A stretch of DNA of 8,866 nt from NCBI GenBank assembly GCA_964477205.1, contig CAYZDE010000030.1, forward strand, positions 1 to 8,866, given 5' to 3'. Below the pieces are notes generated by a model. The model saw only the letters and a program-made list of their open reading frames with translations, made no database searches and was not told the DNA's origin. Position 1 is the stretch's first letter. Every line of letters starts with the position of its first letter. Of this stretch, positions 1 through 5,860 are shown in pieces. The position numbers and the translations under genes are program-made. The DNA comes from UBA93 sp964477205. Lineage in GTDB: Archaea; Micrarchaeota; Micrarchaeia; Norongarragalinales; Norongarragalinaceae.

Positions 1-146
1 CTTTGCTTTATTATTTTTTAAAATAAATATTTTGTTTAGCTTTGACTATAGAATTAAATACTGATTTAGCCTACTTGTTTTAGAAGGGGGCTTGAAAGAG
101 TAGGGAGTCTTACCTGTTTGTTCTGTCCTGCCCAGGGCGCTTTAAA
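1..146 (+). promoter_or_regulatory. AT-rich upstream region of the EamA transporter gene
   Basis: No coding region or RNA gene is visible here. The first 65 bases are strongly AT-rich and contain TATA-like stretches at about 20-33 and 52-60 (ATTAAATAC). If the second is used, the transcript would start near 80-85 and give a leader of about 60 bases. The bases just before the ATG at 147 have no clear ribosome binding site. The promoter assignment is inference from base composition and spacing. Confidence 0.35.
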
Positions 147-968
147 ATGTGGTTGTTCGTCTTATTTGCACTCGTTGTCTACGGGTTCGCTAACTTCTAC
201 CGCAAGACCGCGCTCGGCGGCCTCGACCCGGTAATCGCGGGCTTCATCGAGTCAGCATCGCAAATGCTTTTTGCTTGGGTCGCCGTCCTATTATTCGCTG
301 AGTTCTCGCTTTCCGCCCTAACCTTTGACTCCGTAGCTGCTGGCTTCGCGTTATTCCTCGGGTTGACTTTGTTGTACGCCGCTTTGAAGACGGGTTACGC
401 GTCAAGCGTTGCCACCATCATTAACTTGAACGCCTTAGTCACCGTGCCCCTTGCTTTATTTTTCCTCGGCGAGTCGCTTTCGCTGCAAGGCGTAGCCGGC
501 GTTGCCCTCGCGGTGTTAGTAGTGCCTTTACTCGGCTCTCTCCGCGTTAACGGGGGAGCGTGGCTAAAGTACGCAGTGGCCTCGATGGTTATCTTGGGCG
601 TGATGAATTACTTTAACGCGGCGGCAGTGAATGCGTCCGGGGCGTTCCTCGCTTTTGCTTTCTTCATGACCGCTGCGACTCTCTTTTACGCGGTTTTTAT
701 TCTCGCACGCAAGCGCAGGGAGTTATCCAAGGTTCGCGCGTTGGACTTGAAGCGCTTGTCTATATCCGGCTTTTGTTTTGCAGTCGCGACTTTGTTTACA
801 TTCACGGCGTTTTCGCTCGGCCCGGCGTCGATTATTATTCCCGTGGTGAACATGAACCTCGTCGTCACCGCGTTCCTCTCGTCCGCTTTCTATAAGGAGA
901 AACTCGGTTGGAAGGGCTGGGCCGCGGTTGCACTCGCGGTGGCTAGCGTTTGGCTGCTAGCGGGCTAA
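147..968 (+). CDS. EamA/DMT-superfamily transporter (10 membrane helices)
   Basis: A 273-aa, almost wholly hydrophobic protein with about ten predicted membrane helices arranged as two repeated halves, the hallmark of EamA (drug/metabolite transporter) proteins. The first half ends with a typical segment at residues 80-123 (KTGYASSVATI, then ALFFLGESLSLQG). The second half repeats this pattern at about 221-270 (FSLGPASIIIPVVN, then FYKEKLGWKGWAAVALA). A short basic cytoplasmic loop (RKRRELSK, 188-195) separates the halves. Length matches the family norm of 270-300 aa. These proteins export or import small metabolites across the cell membrane. The substrate cannot be told from sequence. The ATG at 147 places the first helix at the N-terminus as usual. 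The next gene follows with its own TATA box, so this gene is probably transcribed alone. Confidence 0.85.
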   Translation: MWLFVLFALVVYGFANFYRKTALGGLDPVIAGFIESASQMLFAWVAVLLFAEFSLSALTFDSVAAGFALFLGLTLLYAALKTGYASSVATIINLNALVTVPLALFFLGESLSLQGVAGVALAVLVVPLLGSLRVNGGAWLKYAVASMVILGVMNYFNAAAVNASGAFLAFAFFMTAATLFYAVFILARKRRELSKVRALDLKRLSISGFCFAVATLFTFTAFSLGPASIIIPVVNMNLVVTAFLSSAFYKEKLGWKGWAAVALAVASVWLLAG

Positions 969-970
969 CC

Positions 971-980
971 GTTAAATAAG
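971..980 (+). promoter_or_regulatory. TATA box for the 114-aa gene
   Basis: GTTAAATAAG is centred about 25 bases upstream of the ATG at 1000. No ribosome binding site precedes that ATG, so this spacing fits an archaeal promoter giving a leaderless or nearly leaderless transcript. It lies directly after the transporter stop codon. Confidence 0.5.
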
Positions 981-999
981 CCGCGAGATTGCTTGCTTC

Positions 1000-1344
1000 A
1001 TGGGAAAGAAGTTTTGGATTACAATCGCTGGAGTCGTTGTTCTCTTGGGCGTTTTATTGGCGCTCGGGTTCGCGGTTCTCGCGGATGGCTGCGGCGCGGG
1101 CGTAGGCGACTCGTTTGAAACCGCGATAGTCGTCACCGAGTATACCGAGGACACTGGAGTTACTTGGGAGTACGATTGGCTAACCGAGAACGCCTGCCCG
1201 TGTAACGGAGGCCCGGCGGAGGTTGAACAACAGGATTTGGAGTGGCAAGGAGACATTGCTTACGACATTCTGCACACTCGCTGTGAAGACGGCTCACTCC
1301 GCTATTACTACTTTAACATAAACAACTTCTTCGGCAAGTGGTAG
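1000..1344 (+). CDS. Small membrane-anchored Cys-containing protein, unknown function
   Basis: A 114-aa protein I do not recognise. A basic start (MGKK) and a hydrophobic helix at about residues 6-27 form a signal anchor or signal peptide. The rest is a polar domain of about 85 aa, presumably outside the membrane. It has four cysteines (31, and a CPC at 66-68, and 95), which could form disulfides, and an aromatic C-terminus (YYYFNINNFFGKW). The bases before Cys31 read ADGC, which is a poor lipobox, so lipid attachment is doubtful. The gene ends within the possible start region of the next gene, so the two are probably co-transcribed. Both encode an N-terminal helix plus a small Cys-containing external domain. 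Confidence 0.6.
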   Translation: MGKKFWITIAGVVVLLGVLLALGFAVLADGCGAGVGDSFETAIVVTEYTEDTGVTWEYDWLTENACPCNGGPAEVEQQDLEWQGDIAYDILHTRCEDGSLRYYYFNINNFFGKW

Positions 1345-1802
1345 TGGTTGAATTGAAAAAAAAGTGTATGATATTAATCGGCGCGGTCTTGTTCATCGCC
1401 GCGTTCTTCGTGTTGTCGAACCCGCGCGGTCCCTTGATTTGGATTGAGAACCCGCCGGAGAAGCCTGCGGTCGTGCTTTTCCCGGCTGACTTGCCGATTG
1501 AGTGCGCGCCTTTTGACGGGGATTACTGCGCTTTGTTCTCTTGTTTGGAGCCGTCGTGTTGGTGCGAGAGTGAGGGCGCGTTGACTGAGCCGGTCGACGA
1601 CTTCGTGGGTGTTAGCGAGAGTACGGCTTGGTTCATCGTCGAGAGTTACTTGGAGGAGAAAGAGCCGGGTTGGAGCTATTCTAACTCGGTCGAGTTGAAC
1701 GAGGCGTTCTATAACGTGTTCGTGGAGGACGCTGAAGGGAACGAAGATGTTTACTCGGTTGCCAAGGATGGCACGGTAATTAAGACGGTTTGCGGGGTTT
1801 GA
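1338..1802 (+). CDS. Membrane-anchored Cys-rich protein with possible PepSY-like C-terminus
   Basis: 154 aa from the earliest start (GTG 1338). Other in-frame starts are GTG 1344, TTG 1353 and ATG 1368. TTG 1353 is attractive because it keeps the basic KKK before the hydrophobic helix, and none has a strong ribosome binding site. The N-terminal helix lies at about residues 11-26. A Cys-rich stretch follows (Cys 56, 64, 69, 74, 76, including CWC at 74-76), then a C-terminal domain (about 91-152) whose pattern resembles PepSY-type domains: an SESTAWFIVESYLEE helix, then strands with YNVFVEDAEGNEDVYSV and KDGTVIK. The PepSY link is by pattern only and is uncertain. It overlaps or directly abuts the upstream small membrane protein gene, which points to one transcript. 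The exported Cys-rich part may bind metal or form disulfides. Confidence 0.6.
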   Translation: MVVVELKKKCMILIGAVLFIAAFFVLSNPRGPLIWIENPPEKPAVVLFPADLPIECAPFDGDYCALFSCLEPSCWCESEGALTEPVDDFVGVSESTAWFIVESYLEEKEPGWSYSNSVELNEAFYNVFVEDAEGNEDVYSVAKDGTVIKTVCGV

Positions 1803-1809
1803 GCCCGTT

Positions 1810-2103
1810 TTATTTTAAGAATGCGCTTACCTTGCCTTCGGCTTCCTTGAACTTTATCCCGCGCTCTTTCAATGCTACCGCGTAATTCGGCCCGGCTTTC
1901 CCGGCGATTATTTTCTTCACGCCCTTGTCTCCCAGGACTTTTGCCACGGAGAAGCCGGCACCGCCGCCGCCTACCGCGAACGGGTTCTTCCACGCTTCTA
2001 ATAGTTTCTTAGATTCGAATATTAAGTAGTACGGCGCCCTGCCGGCGCGGCCGCTCACTGTTGAGTCCTTTGTCTTGCCTTCGCTTGCAATTGCTATTTT
2101 CAT
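1810..2103 (-). CDS. NifX/NifB-type (dinitrogenase Fe-Mo cofactor biosynthesis) domain protein
   Basis: A 97-aa single-domain protein of the family of small Fe-Mo-cofactor-binding proteins (NifX, NafY C-terminus, MTH1175-like). Hallmarks are the start MKIAIAS, DSTVSGRAGRAPYYLIFE (residues 13-30), the NPFAVGGGGAG loop (40-50), and GVKKIIAGKAGPNYAVALKERGI (61-83). Many archaea without nitrogenase carry such proteins, where they are thought to bind metal clusters. No nif genes are near. The start at 2103 is chosen over longer readings because the family begins at MKIAIA and because a GGGAGG site lies at 2112-2117. The start overlaps the stop of the upstream permease half by four bases (ATGA), implying translational coupling. 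The conserved RFGRAP motif reads RAGRAP here. Confidence 0.85.
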   Translation of the reverse strand: MKIAIASEGKTKDSTVSGRAGRAPYYLIFESKKLLEAWKNPFAVGGGGAGFSVAKVLGDKGVKKIIAGKAGPNYAVALKERGIKFKEAEGKVSAFLK

Positions 2104-2576
2104 TCTACCAGCCTCCCTACGATTAAACCGTTTATTATTGAGAATACTATCATCCAAGCGCCGAGGATTAAGGTGTAAGCCAAGCCGAAGTAAGCAGCCA
2201 TTAAAGGCAGCAAGGGCAGCTTGACCGCGCGGTTGTACAAGAAGCAGGCGGAGAGCGAGGCACTAAAGCCCTTCTCGCGCAAGTCGGCGATTAGCGGGTA
2301 CCACAAGTACACCGGACCCATTGAAATTAATCCGCCTATAGTAGCTGCGAGCCAGCCGCGCGCGCCTCCGGTGTTAAGCCACTCCCCGATGAATTTTTTG
2401 CTTGCGTACTTATTGAATAATACCATTAGCACGGCAATGAAGATTAGGGAAGGCACGATTTTCCACAATAAGGAAGCGAAGCCGTTCACTGCGGATTCGA
2501 ACAAGGCGGGTGCAATGAAGTAAGCGATTGCGTACAGCGCAAGGGAAAATAATAGCAAGGCGCGGTTCCAGTTCAC
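2100..2576 (-). CDS. Permease, second half (COG0701/ArsP-like)
   Basis: A 158-aa membrane protein with about four helices. GGLISMGPVYLWYPLIADLREKGFSASLS near the middle and FLYNRAVKLPLLP after it match the half-molecule pattern of the COG0701 predicted permease family, in which two similar halves normally sit in one protein. Here the first half is the separate gene just upstream. The GTG start at 2576 is preferred: it overlaps the TGA of the first-half gene (GTGA), and extending further upstream gives a polar, non-membrane sequence that is a shadow of that gene. The two halves presumably assemble as a heterodimer. Family members export organic arsenicals or unknown solutes; the substrate here is unknown. 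Confidence 0.75.
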   Translation of the reverse strand: MNWNRALLLFSLALYAIAYFIAPALFESAVNGFASLLWKIVPSLIFIAVLMVLFNKYASKKFIGEWLNTGGARGWLAATIGGLISMGPVYLWYPLIADLREKGFSASLSACFLYNRAVKLPLLPLMAAYFGLAYTLILGAWMIVFSIINGLIVGRLVE

Positions 2577-2980
2577 GCTATCAACCCCATTGAAGCCGTG
2601 GTTAGTACTGCCACTGCGATTGCCGAGGCGAAAGCGGTTAAGTTGCGCGCCACTGCGAACTTTTTGCCTAGTAGCACGGATTCCGCTGGGAATTGCACTA
2701 GGCCCACGGTTACCCATGTTACCATGAACGCGGTTATTGCGGCTAAGCCAACGCCTTGGCTTGCGAGTTCCCCGCCGATTACGTAACTAGTGCTCGGGTT
2801 CCCGGCGGCAATGCTTCCTATGCCCGAGCCCACGATTAAGTCGCGCCAACTCCCGTCGAACGCTTGCGAGTAGAACTCGTCGGGTAGCGCGTTCGTTGCC
2901 AGGGAAACGAGTAATAGCACGCTGAATAGTAATGGCAGTATTGACTTGAATGCGTTAATGGTTTGCTTAACGGATTTCAT
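2573..2980 (-). CDS. Permease, first half (COG0701/ArsP-like)
   Basis: A 135-aa membrane protein, first gene of the three-gene operon. After a short basic start and one helix (about 10-30) it has the conserved loop GSGIGSIAAGNPSTSYVIGGEL (about 51-72) followed by a helix with TAFMVTWVTVGLVQFPAESVLLGKKFAVARN, typical of COG0701 permease halves. The companion half is encoded immediately downstream with a 4-base overlap. The conserved loops of the two proteins (GNPSTSYVIGGEL and GPVYLWYPLIADL) look like counterparts, consistent with an ancient internal repeat. The ATG at 2980 lies about 30 bases after a TATA box and has no clear ribosome binding site, so the message may be nearly leaderless. Confidence 0.75.
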   Translation of the reverse strand: MKSVKQTINAFKSILPLLFSVLLLVSLATNALPDEFYSQAFDGSWRDLIVGSGIGSIAAGNPSTSYVIGGELASQGVGLAAITAFMVTWVTVGLVQFPAESVLLGKKFAVARNLTAFASAIAVAVLTTASMGLIA

Positions 2981-3006
2981 TCAAATCAAAATTAATGTTA
3001 TTCGAG

Positions 3007-3014
3007 TAAATAAA
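3007..3014 (-). promoter_or_regulatory. TATA box for the permease/NifX operon
   Basis: On the minus strand the sequence reads TTTATTTA, preceded by CCCTT. Its centre is about 30 bases from the ATG at 2980. It lies in the 43-base gap after the stop of the DNase I-like gene, so the operon has its own promoter. Confidence 0.5.
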
Positions 3015-3023
3015 AGGGTTGAT

Positions 3024-3782
3024 TCAATTAATTTTTAATTTCGCCCACACTAAGTAGTGGTCAGAGTGCTCCGAAGTAATGCCGTCTCGGTCAATCCCTG
3101 CTGCAACGAATTCTTGTGAAGCGTCCGCGTTCAAAATGATTCTATCGTAAGCGCAGTCCGTCTTCGAGACCGTGGTGTCCTCGTTAATCGCCCAGAGCCA
3201 GCCCGCGAAGTCGCTTCCGTCATAATCGTAGTAATTACAATCCGCATTCAAGTCGCCGAGAACGATTACGTTTCCTTCGAGTTCACTCGCAATTGATTCC
3301 AGCTTCTCGATTTCCTCGTCCGCAGCGTCAGGGCGCGCGTGCAAAACGAGGACGGTGAACTCGTAACCCTTGGTTTCGAGGGTAATTGAGAGTGGCGCGC
3401 GCTCGAATTCCTGTTCTAATTCCGGGTTGTAATCGTGAAAGCCGATGACTTCGACTCCGTGCTTGTAAATCACTCCGTACTGCTCCTTCGAGCTCGTTGA
3501 GCCCGCACGCGACGAGTTCAAGCAATCGTATTCTAGCAAGCGCGAGCACAAAGCCGGAAAGGCAGTCCCGCTCTTATCCCTAATTTCCTGGACGAAAACT
3601 ATTTCATAGTTTTTGATTTTCGCGGCGTAATCATTCAATAATGAGGCGTTCGAGGCTTTTGACTGGCCGTACACTTGCAGGTTCCACGCGGCAACACTTA
3701 TTGACTCAGCTTCTGTTGGCTGTGTTAGGCACCCCGCGAGTAATAGCGAGGCAACGAGGGCGGCTAGCAACGCGCGTTTCAT
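3024..3782 (-). CDS. DNase I-like secreted lipoprotein nuclease (EEP superfamily)
   Basis: A 252-aa endonuclease/exonuclease/phosphatase-fold protein. A basic start, hydrophobic stretch and lipobox LLAGC put a lipid-modified Cys at residue 18, so the enzyme is anchored outside the cell membrane. Catalytic and metal-site motifs occur in family order: AAWNLQVYG (Asn34), FVQEIRD (Glu66), LHARPDAADEEI (His148), GDLNADC (Asp177, Asn179), TDCAYDRI (Asp213, Arg214) and SDHY (Asp241, His242). The match to animal DNase I is unusually close: the latter has NIRTFGETKMSNATL, GDFNADC, TNCAYDRIV and SDHYPV. The cysteines at 182 and 210 fall where DNase I has its stabilising disulfide. The likely role is cutting extracellular double-stranded DNA with divalent metal, perhaps for nucleotide scavenging. 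It follows the four-helix membrane protein gene by 8 bases and is probably co-transcribed. Confidence 0.88.
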   Translation of the reverse strand: MKRALLAALVASLLLAGCLTQPTEAESISVAAWNLQVYGQSKASNASLLNDYAAKIKNYEIVFVQEIRDKSGTAFPALCSRLLEYDCLNSSRAGSTSSKEQYGVIYKHGVEVIGFHDYNPELEQEFERAPLSITLETKGYEFTVLVLHARPDAADEEIEKLESIASELEGNVIVLGDLNADCNYYDYDGSDFAGWLWAINEDTTVSKTDCAYDRIILNADASQEFVAAGIDRDGITSEHSDHYLVWAKLKIN

Positions 3783-3790
3783 TATTCTTT

Positions 3791-4285
3791 CTATTCCTTT
3801 AAGGCGTACTTGATTTTGCGCGCTACGTAGGCGAGCGCGAATAGCACGATGAGGATTAGCCAGAAGTTGTTGTAGTACAAGACATTGGCTTCGTCAACGA
3901 ACGGGAACGCCGGGAGGATTACCTTGAATATGCTCAAGAGCACCCAAATTGCGAATGCGGCGCGCGCTGCGTGTGATAACGGGGATAAGCGCCTCACGAT
4001 TTTGCTGTGGTGCTCGTAGTAGTCCTCGTAAGTGAACAAGGCGAACGCGAGTAGGAACCAGTGAATGTTCAATGAGAGGAATGCGGCCATGGAGCTGATG
4101 ATTTGGTTTTCCGCTCCGACAATGCTCATGGCCCAAACCGCGATTCCGATTACGACGAATTCCAGCAGTATCAAGAGGGTGGGCTTTAGGACTCCCAAAT
4201 CGAATTTGCACGCTTTCTTTTTGGGTGCCTTCAACGCCTTATTTTTTTGCGCTTTCAATTTTTTGTTCTTCGCCTTTTTCTTCAT
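3791..4285 (-). CDS. Four-helix membrane protein with Lys-rich N-terminus, unknown function
   Basis: A 164-aa protein I cannot assign to a family. The first 27 residues are dominated by lysine (14 of 27) with Ala and Asn, a strongly basic tail likely in the cytoplasm. Four hydrophobic helices follow at about 35-57, 66-86, 108-128 and 141-155, with polar loops containing YEDYYEHHSK (86-95) and DEANVLYYNN (131-140). The ATG at 4285 is supported by a TATA box about 25 bases upstream and by AAGGA about 5 bases before it. It is the first gene of a two-gene unit with the DNase I-like lipoprotein, 8 bases downstream. The pairing may mean it assists that nuclease or takes up its products, but this is only a guess from position. 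Confidence 0.65.
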   Translation of the reverse strand: MKKKAKNKKLKAQKNKALKAPKKKACKFDLGVLKPTLLILLEFVVIGIAVWAMSIVGAENQIISSMAAFLSLNIHWFLLAFALFTYEDYYEHHSKIVRRLSPLSHAARAAFAIWVLLSIFKVILPAFPFVDEANVLYYNNFWLILIVLFALAYVARKIKYALKE

Positions 4286-4306
4286 AGTATTCCTTATTCA
4301 ATTGCC

Positions 4307-4314
4307 TATTTTAA
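4307..4314 (-). promoter_or_regulatory. TATA box for the membrane protein/DNase I-like unit
   Basis: The minus strand reads TTAAAATA, centred about 25 bases upstream of the ATG at 4285. It faces away from the TATA box at 4329-4338, so the 91-base gap holds two divergent promoters. Confidence 0.5.
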
Positions 4315-4328
4315 TCGTTTTGAAAACG

Positions 4329-4338
4329 AATTTAAAGC
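4329..4338 (+). promoter_or_regulatory. TATA box for the 59-aa gene
   Basis: AATTTAAAGC is centred about 43 bases upstream of the ATG at 4377. A start site about 25 bases downstream would leave an 18-base leader that still contains the GAGGTG ribosome binding site at 4363-4368. Confidence 0.45.
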
Positions 4339-4376
4339 AGGTTTGAGTGCTTTACAGTAGTAGAGGTGCATTTGGA

Positions 4377-4556
4377 ATGGATAAGAATTGTTGCGGTGAA
4401 TTAGGCGGGTTGCTCTTCGGATTATTCGTCCTGGCCATCGGCGTGAGCTGGCTTGGGAACGACATGGGCTGGTGGGTATTCGACTTGCCTTGGCTCCCAC
4501 TCGCGGTGAGCTTATTCGGCTTGTCCATGGTCGCCAAGTGGTTCACTAGCCGTTAA
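4377..4556 (+). CDS. Small two-helix membrane protein (LiaI/LiaF-like TM region)
   Basis: A 59-aa protein starting MDKNCCGELGG. It has two hydrophobic helices at about 10-27 and 37-55, separated by a short Trp-rich loop (NDMGWWVFDLPWLP). The pattern of a Gly-rich first helix, a short turn with Trp, then a second helix with PLAVSLFGLSM resembles the small membrane domain of LiaI/LiaF and DUF5668 proteins. The start at 4377 is chosen because GAGGTG lies 8 bases upstream. A longer reading from GTG 4347 lacks such a site and would add a non-helical stretch. Two adjacent Cys (5-6) at the N-terminus could bind metal or lipid. Its function is unknown. It ends at a hairpin shared with the convergent FKBP gene. 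Confidence 0.65.
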   Translation: MDKNCCGELGGLLFGLFVLAIGVSWLGNDMGWWVFDLPWLPLAVSLFGLSMVAKWFTSR

Positions 4557-4566
4557 GAAATAATCC

Positions 4567-4582
4567 GGGGGTTTGAAACCCC
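4567..4582. terminator. Hairpin between convergent genes
   Basis: GGGGGTTTGAAACCCC can fold as a GC-capped stem (GGGGT with ACCCC around TTGAA, or slightly longer). It lies between the stop of the 59-aa gene and the stop of the FKBP gene. On the plus strand it is followed by TTAACC and then a T-rich run at 4590-4600. It may end or stabilise one or both transcripts. Archaeal termination depends mainly on T-runs, so the hairpin's role is inferred. Confidence 0.45.
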
Positions 4583-5035
4583 TTAACCAATTTTTATTTT
4601 CTTGAGCGTTATCTTGAAGTTTAACGCCTTGCCCGCTAGTTCCGGGTTGAAGTCCACGATTAGCACTGATTCCTTGACTTCCATTACCGTGCCCACGCCC
4701 AGGCGCGGAGACTGCAACTGCATTCCCGGTTTAACTTCCCCGCCGACATTCGCTTTGTCAACGGTTAGCACTAGCTCATCGCGCTTCTCCCCGTAAGCGT
4801 CCTTGGGTTCCAAGTGCACGGTCTTCTCGTCGCCTTCCTCCATGCCGATTACCGCGTCGTCGAATCCCTTAATCATTTGCCCGGCGCCGACAACGAATTC
4901 GAGTGGCTCGTACGAAGGGCGCAAAGGCAAGCCGGCTTTCTTCGCTTCCTCTTCAATGCTCGTGTCGAACACGCTTCCGTCGTCGAGCGAGCCCATGTAA
5001 TCCACTTTCACTGAGTCTCCTTTCTTAACCGCCAT
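4583..5035 (-). CDS. FKBP-type peptidyl-prolyl cis-trans isomerase (SlyD-like)
   Basis: A 150-aa cytoplasmic prolyl isomerase and chaperone of the short archaeal/SlyD type. The FKBP half begins KKGDSVKVDYMGSLDDGSVFDTS (4-26) and has the core EFVVGAGQMIKGFDDAVIGMEEGDEKTV (46-73) with LEPKDAYGE after it. An insert-in-flap domain (about 84-128) interrupts the fold, and the last strand VDFNPELAGKALNFKITLKKI (127-147) closes the FKBP domain. An extra loop with EEEAKKAGLP (28-37) is common in archaeal members. No His-rich tail like bacterial SlyD is present. The ATG at 5035 is chosen because a strong GGTGATT site lies 5 bases upstream; a reading from 5065 would extend upstream of that site. The gene is divergent from the lipoprotein at 5116. 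Confidence 0.92.
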   Translation of the reverse strand: MAVKKGDSVKVDYMGSLDDGSVFDTSIEEEAKKAGLPLRPSYEPLEFVVGAGQMIKGFDDAVIGMEEGDEKTVHLEPKDAYGEKRDELVLTVDKANVGGEVKPGMQLQSPRLGVGTVMEVKESVLIVDFNPELAGKALNFKITLKKIKIG

Positions 5036-5072
5036 TAACAAATCACCTTTCTCACTCCTTTGCAACCCCGCC

Positions 5073-5086
5073 TTTTTTATTCATTC
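5073..5086. promoter_or_regulatory. Shared AT-rich divergent promoter element
   Basis: TTTTTTATTCATTC lies in the 80-base gap between the FKBP gene (minus) and the lipoprotein gene (plus). It reads GAATGAATAAAAAA on the minus strand. It sits about 40 bases from each start, leaving room for short leaders that keep the GGTGATT (5041-5047) and GGTGG (5105-5109) ribosome binding sites. A single element may serve both directions, as archaeal TATA boxes can be near-symmetric. Confidence 0.4.
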
Positions 5087-5115
5087 GCGAAGTCCTAATC
5101 CACAGGTGGTTAGAC

Positions 5116-5853
5116 TTGAAGAAGGTTATAGGATTACTCGCGATTTGCTTGTTATTATTCGGTTGCGTTGGCGACGCTGACACGGAAAACCAAACGAATT
5201 CCAGTATTTTTGAGGGGTCTCCTGAAATAAACCCGGAGGACATAGTTCCCGCTGGCGAAGGCTTCATTGGCGGCGATTCAGAATCCTCAGGACTCGGAGT
5301 ACCAGACGGCAGTCCCATGTGGGCTGGAACTTTCTCGATTCGCGTTTACGGCGGTGGAAAAGAGAAGGCGTACGACATGACTCTCACGGGCGCAGACGAG
5401 TTATACTTTGACAGTGAAGAGAACGCGTTCGACGTGCTCAAATCCACTTACACTTGCACTTACACCGAGTCGAGTGACATTGAGTCAATGGCCGAGGGAA
5501 TGCCGTCAATGACAATGTCGCGCACTGGTTCGGGAACTATTACCAAGGAGTACGGCGAAGACGAATTCCGTTTGTACTTCGAGAACGACGGCTCGATTAC
5601 CGGCGACTTTAGCGAGCCGAACGAGGACTGGGTTGACTTCTCGGTTACCGCGAACTTCGGCTCCTCTGACTCTTGGACCGAGGAAGGCGGCTGCCTAATC
5701 GACAACTTCAACGACGTCTACTTCGAAGCCGGAACCTTCGAGGAAATGACCTTGGACGAATTGGGGCGGGATTCCATGAGCGGCCAGAAAATCATTACTT
5801 CCGGAACCGCGAACATGGACATCACATTCGAGTACCACCGCGTGGGAGAGTGA
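5116..5853 (+). CDS. Acidic secreted lipoprotein, unknown function
   Basis: A 245-aa protein with a lipoprotein signal: MKKVIGLLAICLLLFGC, lipobox LLFGC, lipid Cys at 17. An acidic, Ser/Gly-rich linker (about 18-66) leads to a domain rich in short strands (about 67-245) with two cysteines at 114 and 193 that may pair. It is strongly acidic throughout. I recognise no family. The start is TTG at 5116, supported by GGTGG 6 bases upstream (5105-5109) and by the basic residues just before the hydrophobic stretch. The next gene follows after 7 bases and is probably co-transcribed. Confidence 0.7.
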   Translation: MKKVIGLLAICLLLFGCVGDADTENQTNSSIFEGSPEINPEDIVPAGEGFIGGDSESSGLGVPDGSPMWAGTFSIRVYGGGKEKAYDMTLTGADELYFDSEENAFDVLKSTYTCTYTESSDIESMAEGMPSMTMSRTGSGTITKEYGEDEFRLYFENDGSITGDFSEPNEDWVDFSVTANFGSSDSWTEEGGCLIDNFNDVYFEAGTFEEMTLDELGRDSMSGQKIITSGTANMDITFEYHRVGE

Positions 5854-5860
5854 CACGAGT

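Noticed and set aside
2104..2157. N-terminal extension of the NifX-like protein
   Set aside because: The family starts at MKIAIA, and a good ribosome binding site precedes the ATG at 2103.
2577..2717. N-terminal extension of the second permease half up to 2717
   Set aside because: The added 47 residues are polar, overlap the first-half gene and have no family resemblance; the GTG at 2576 with a GTGA overlap is better.
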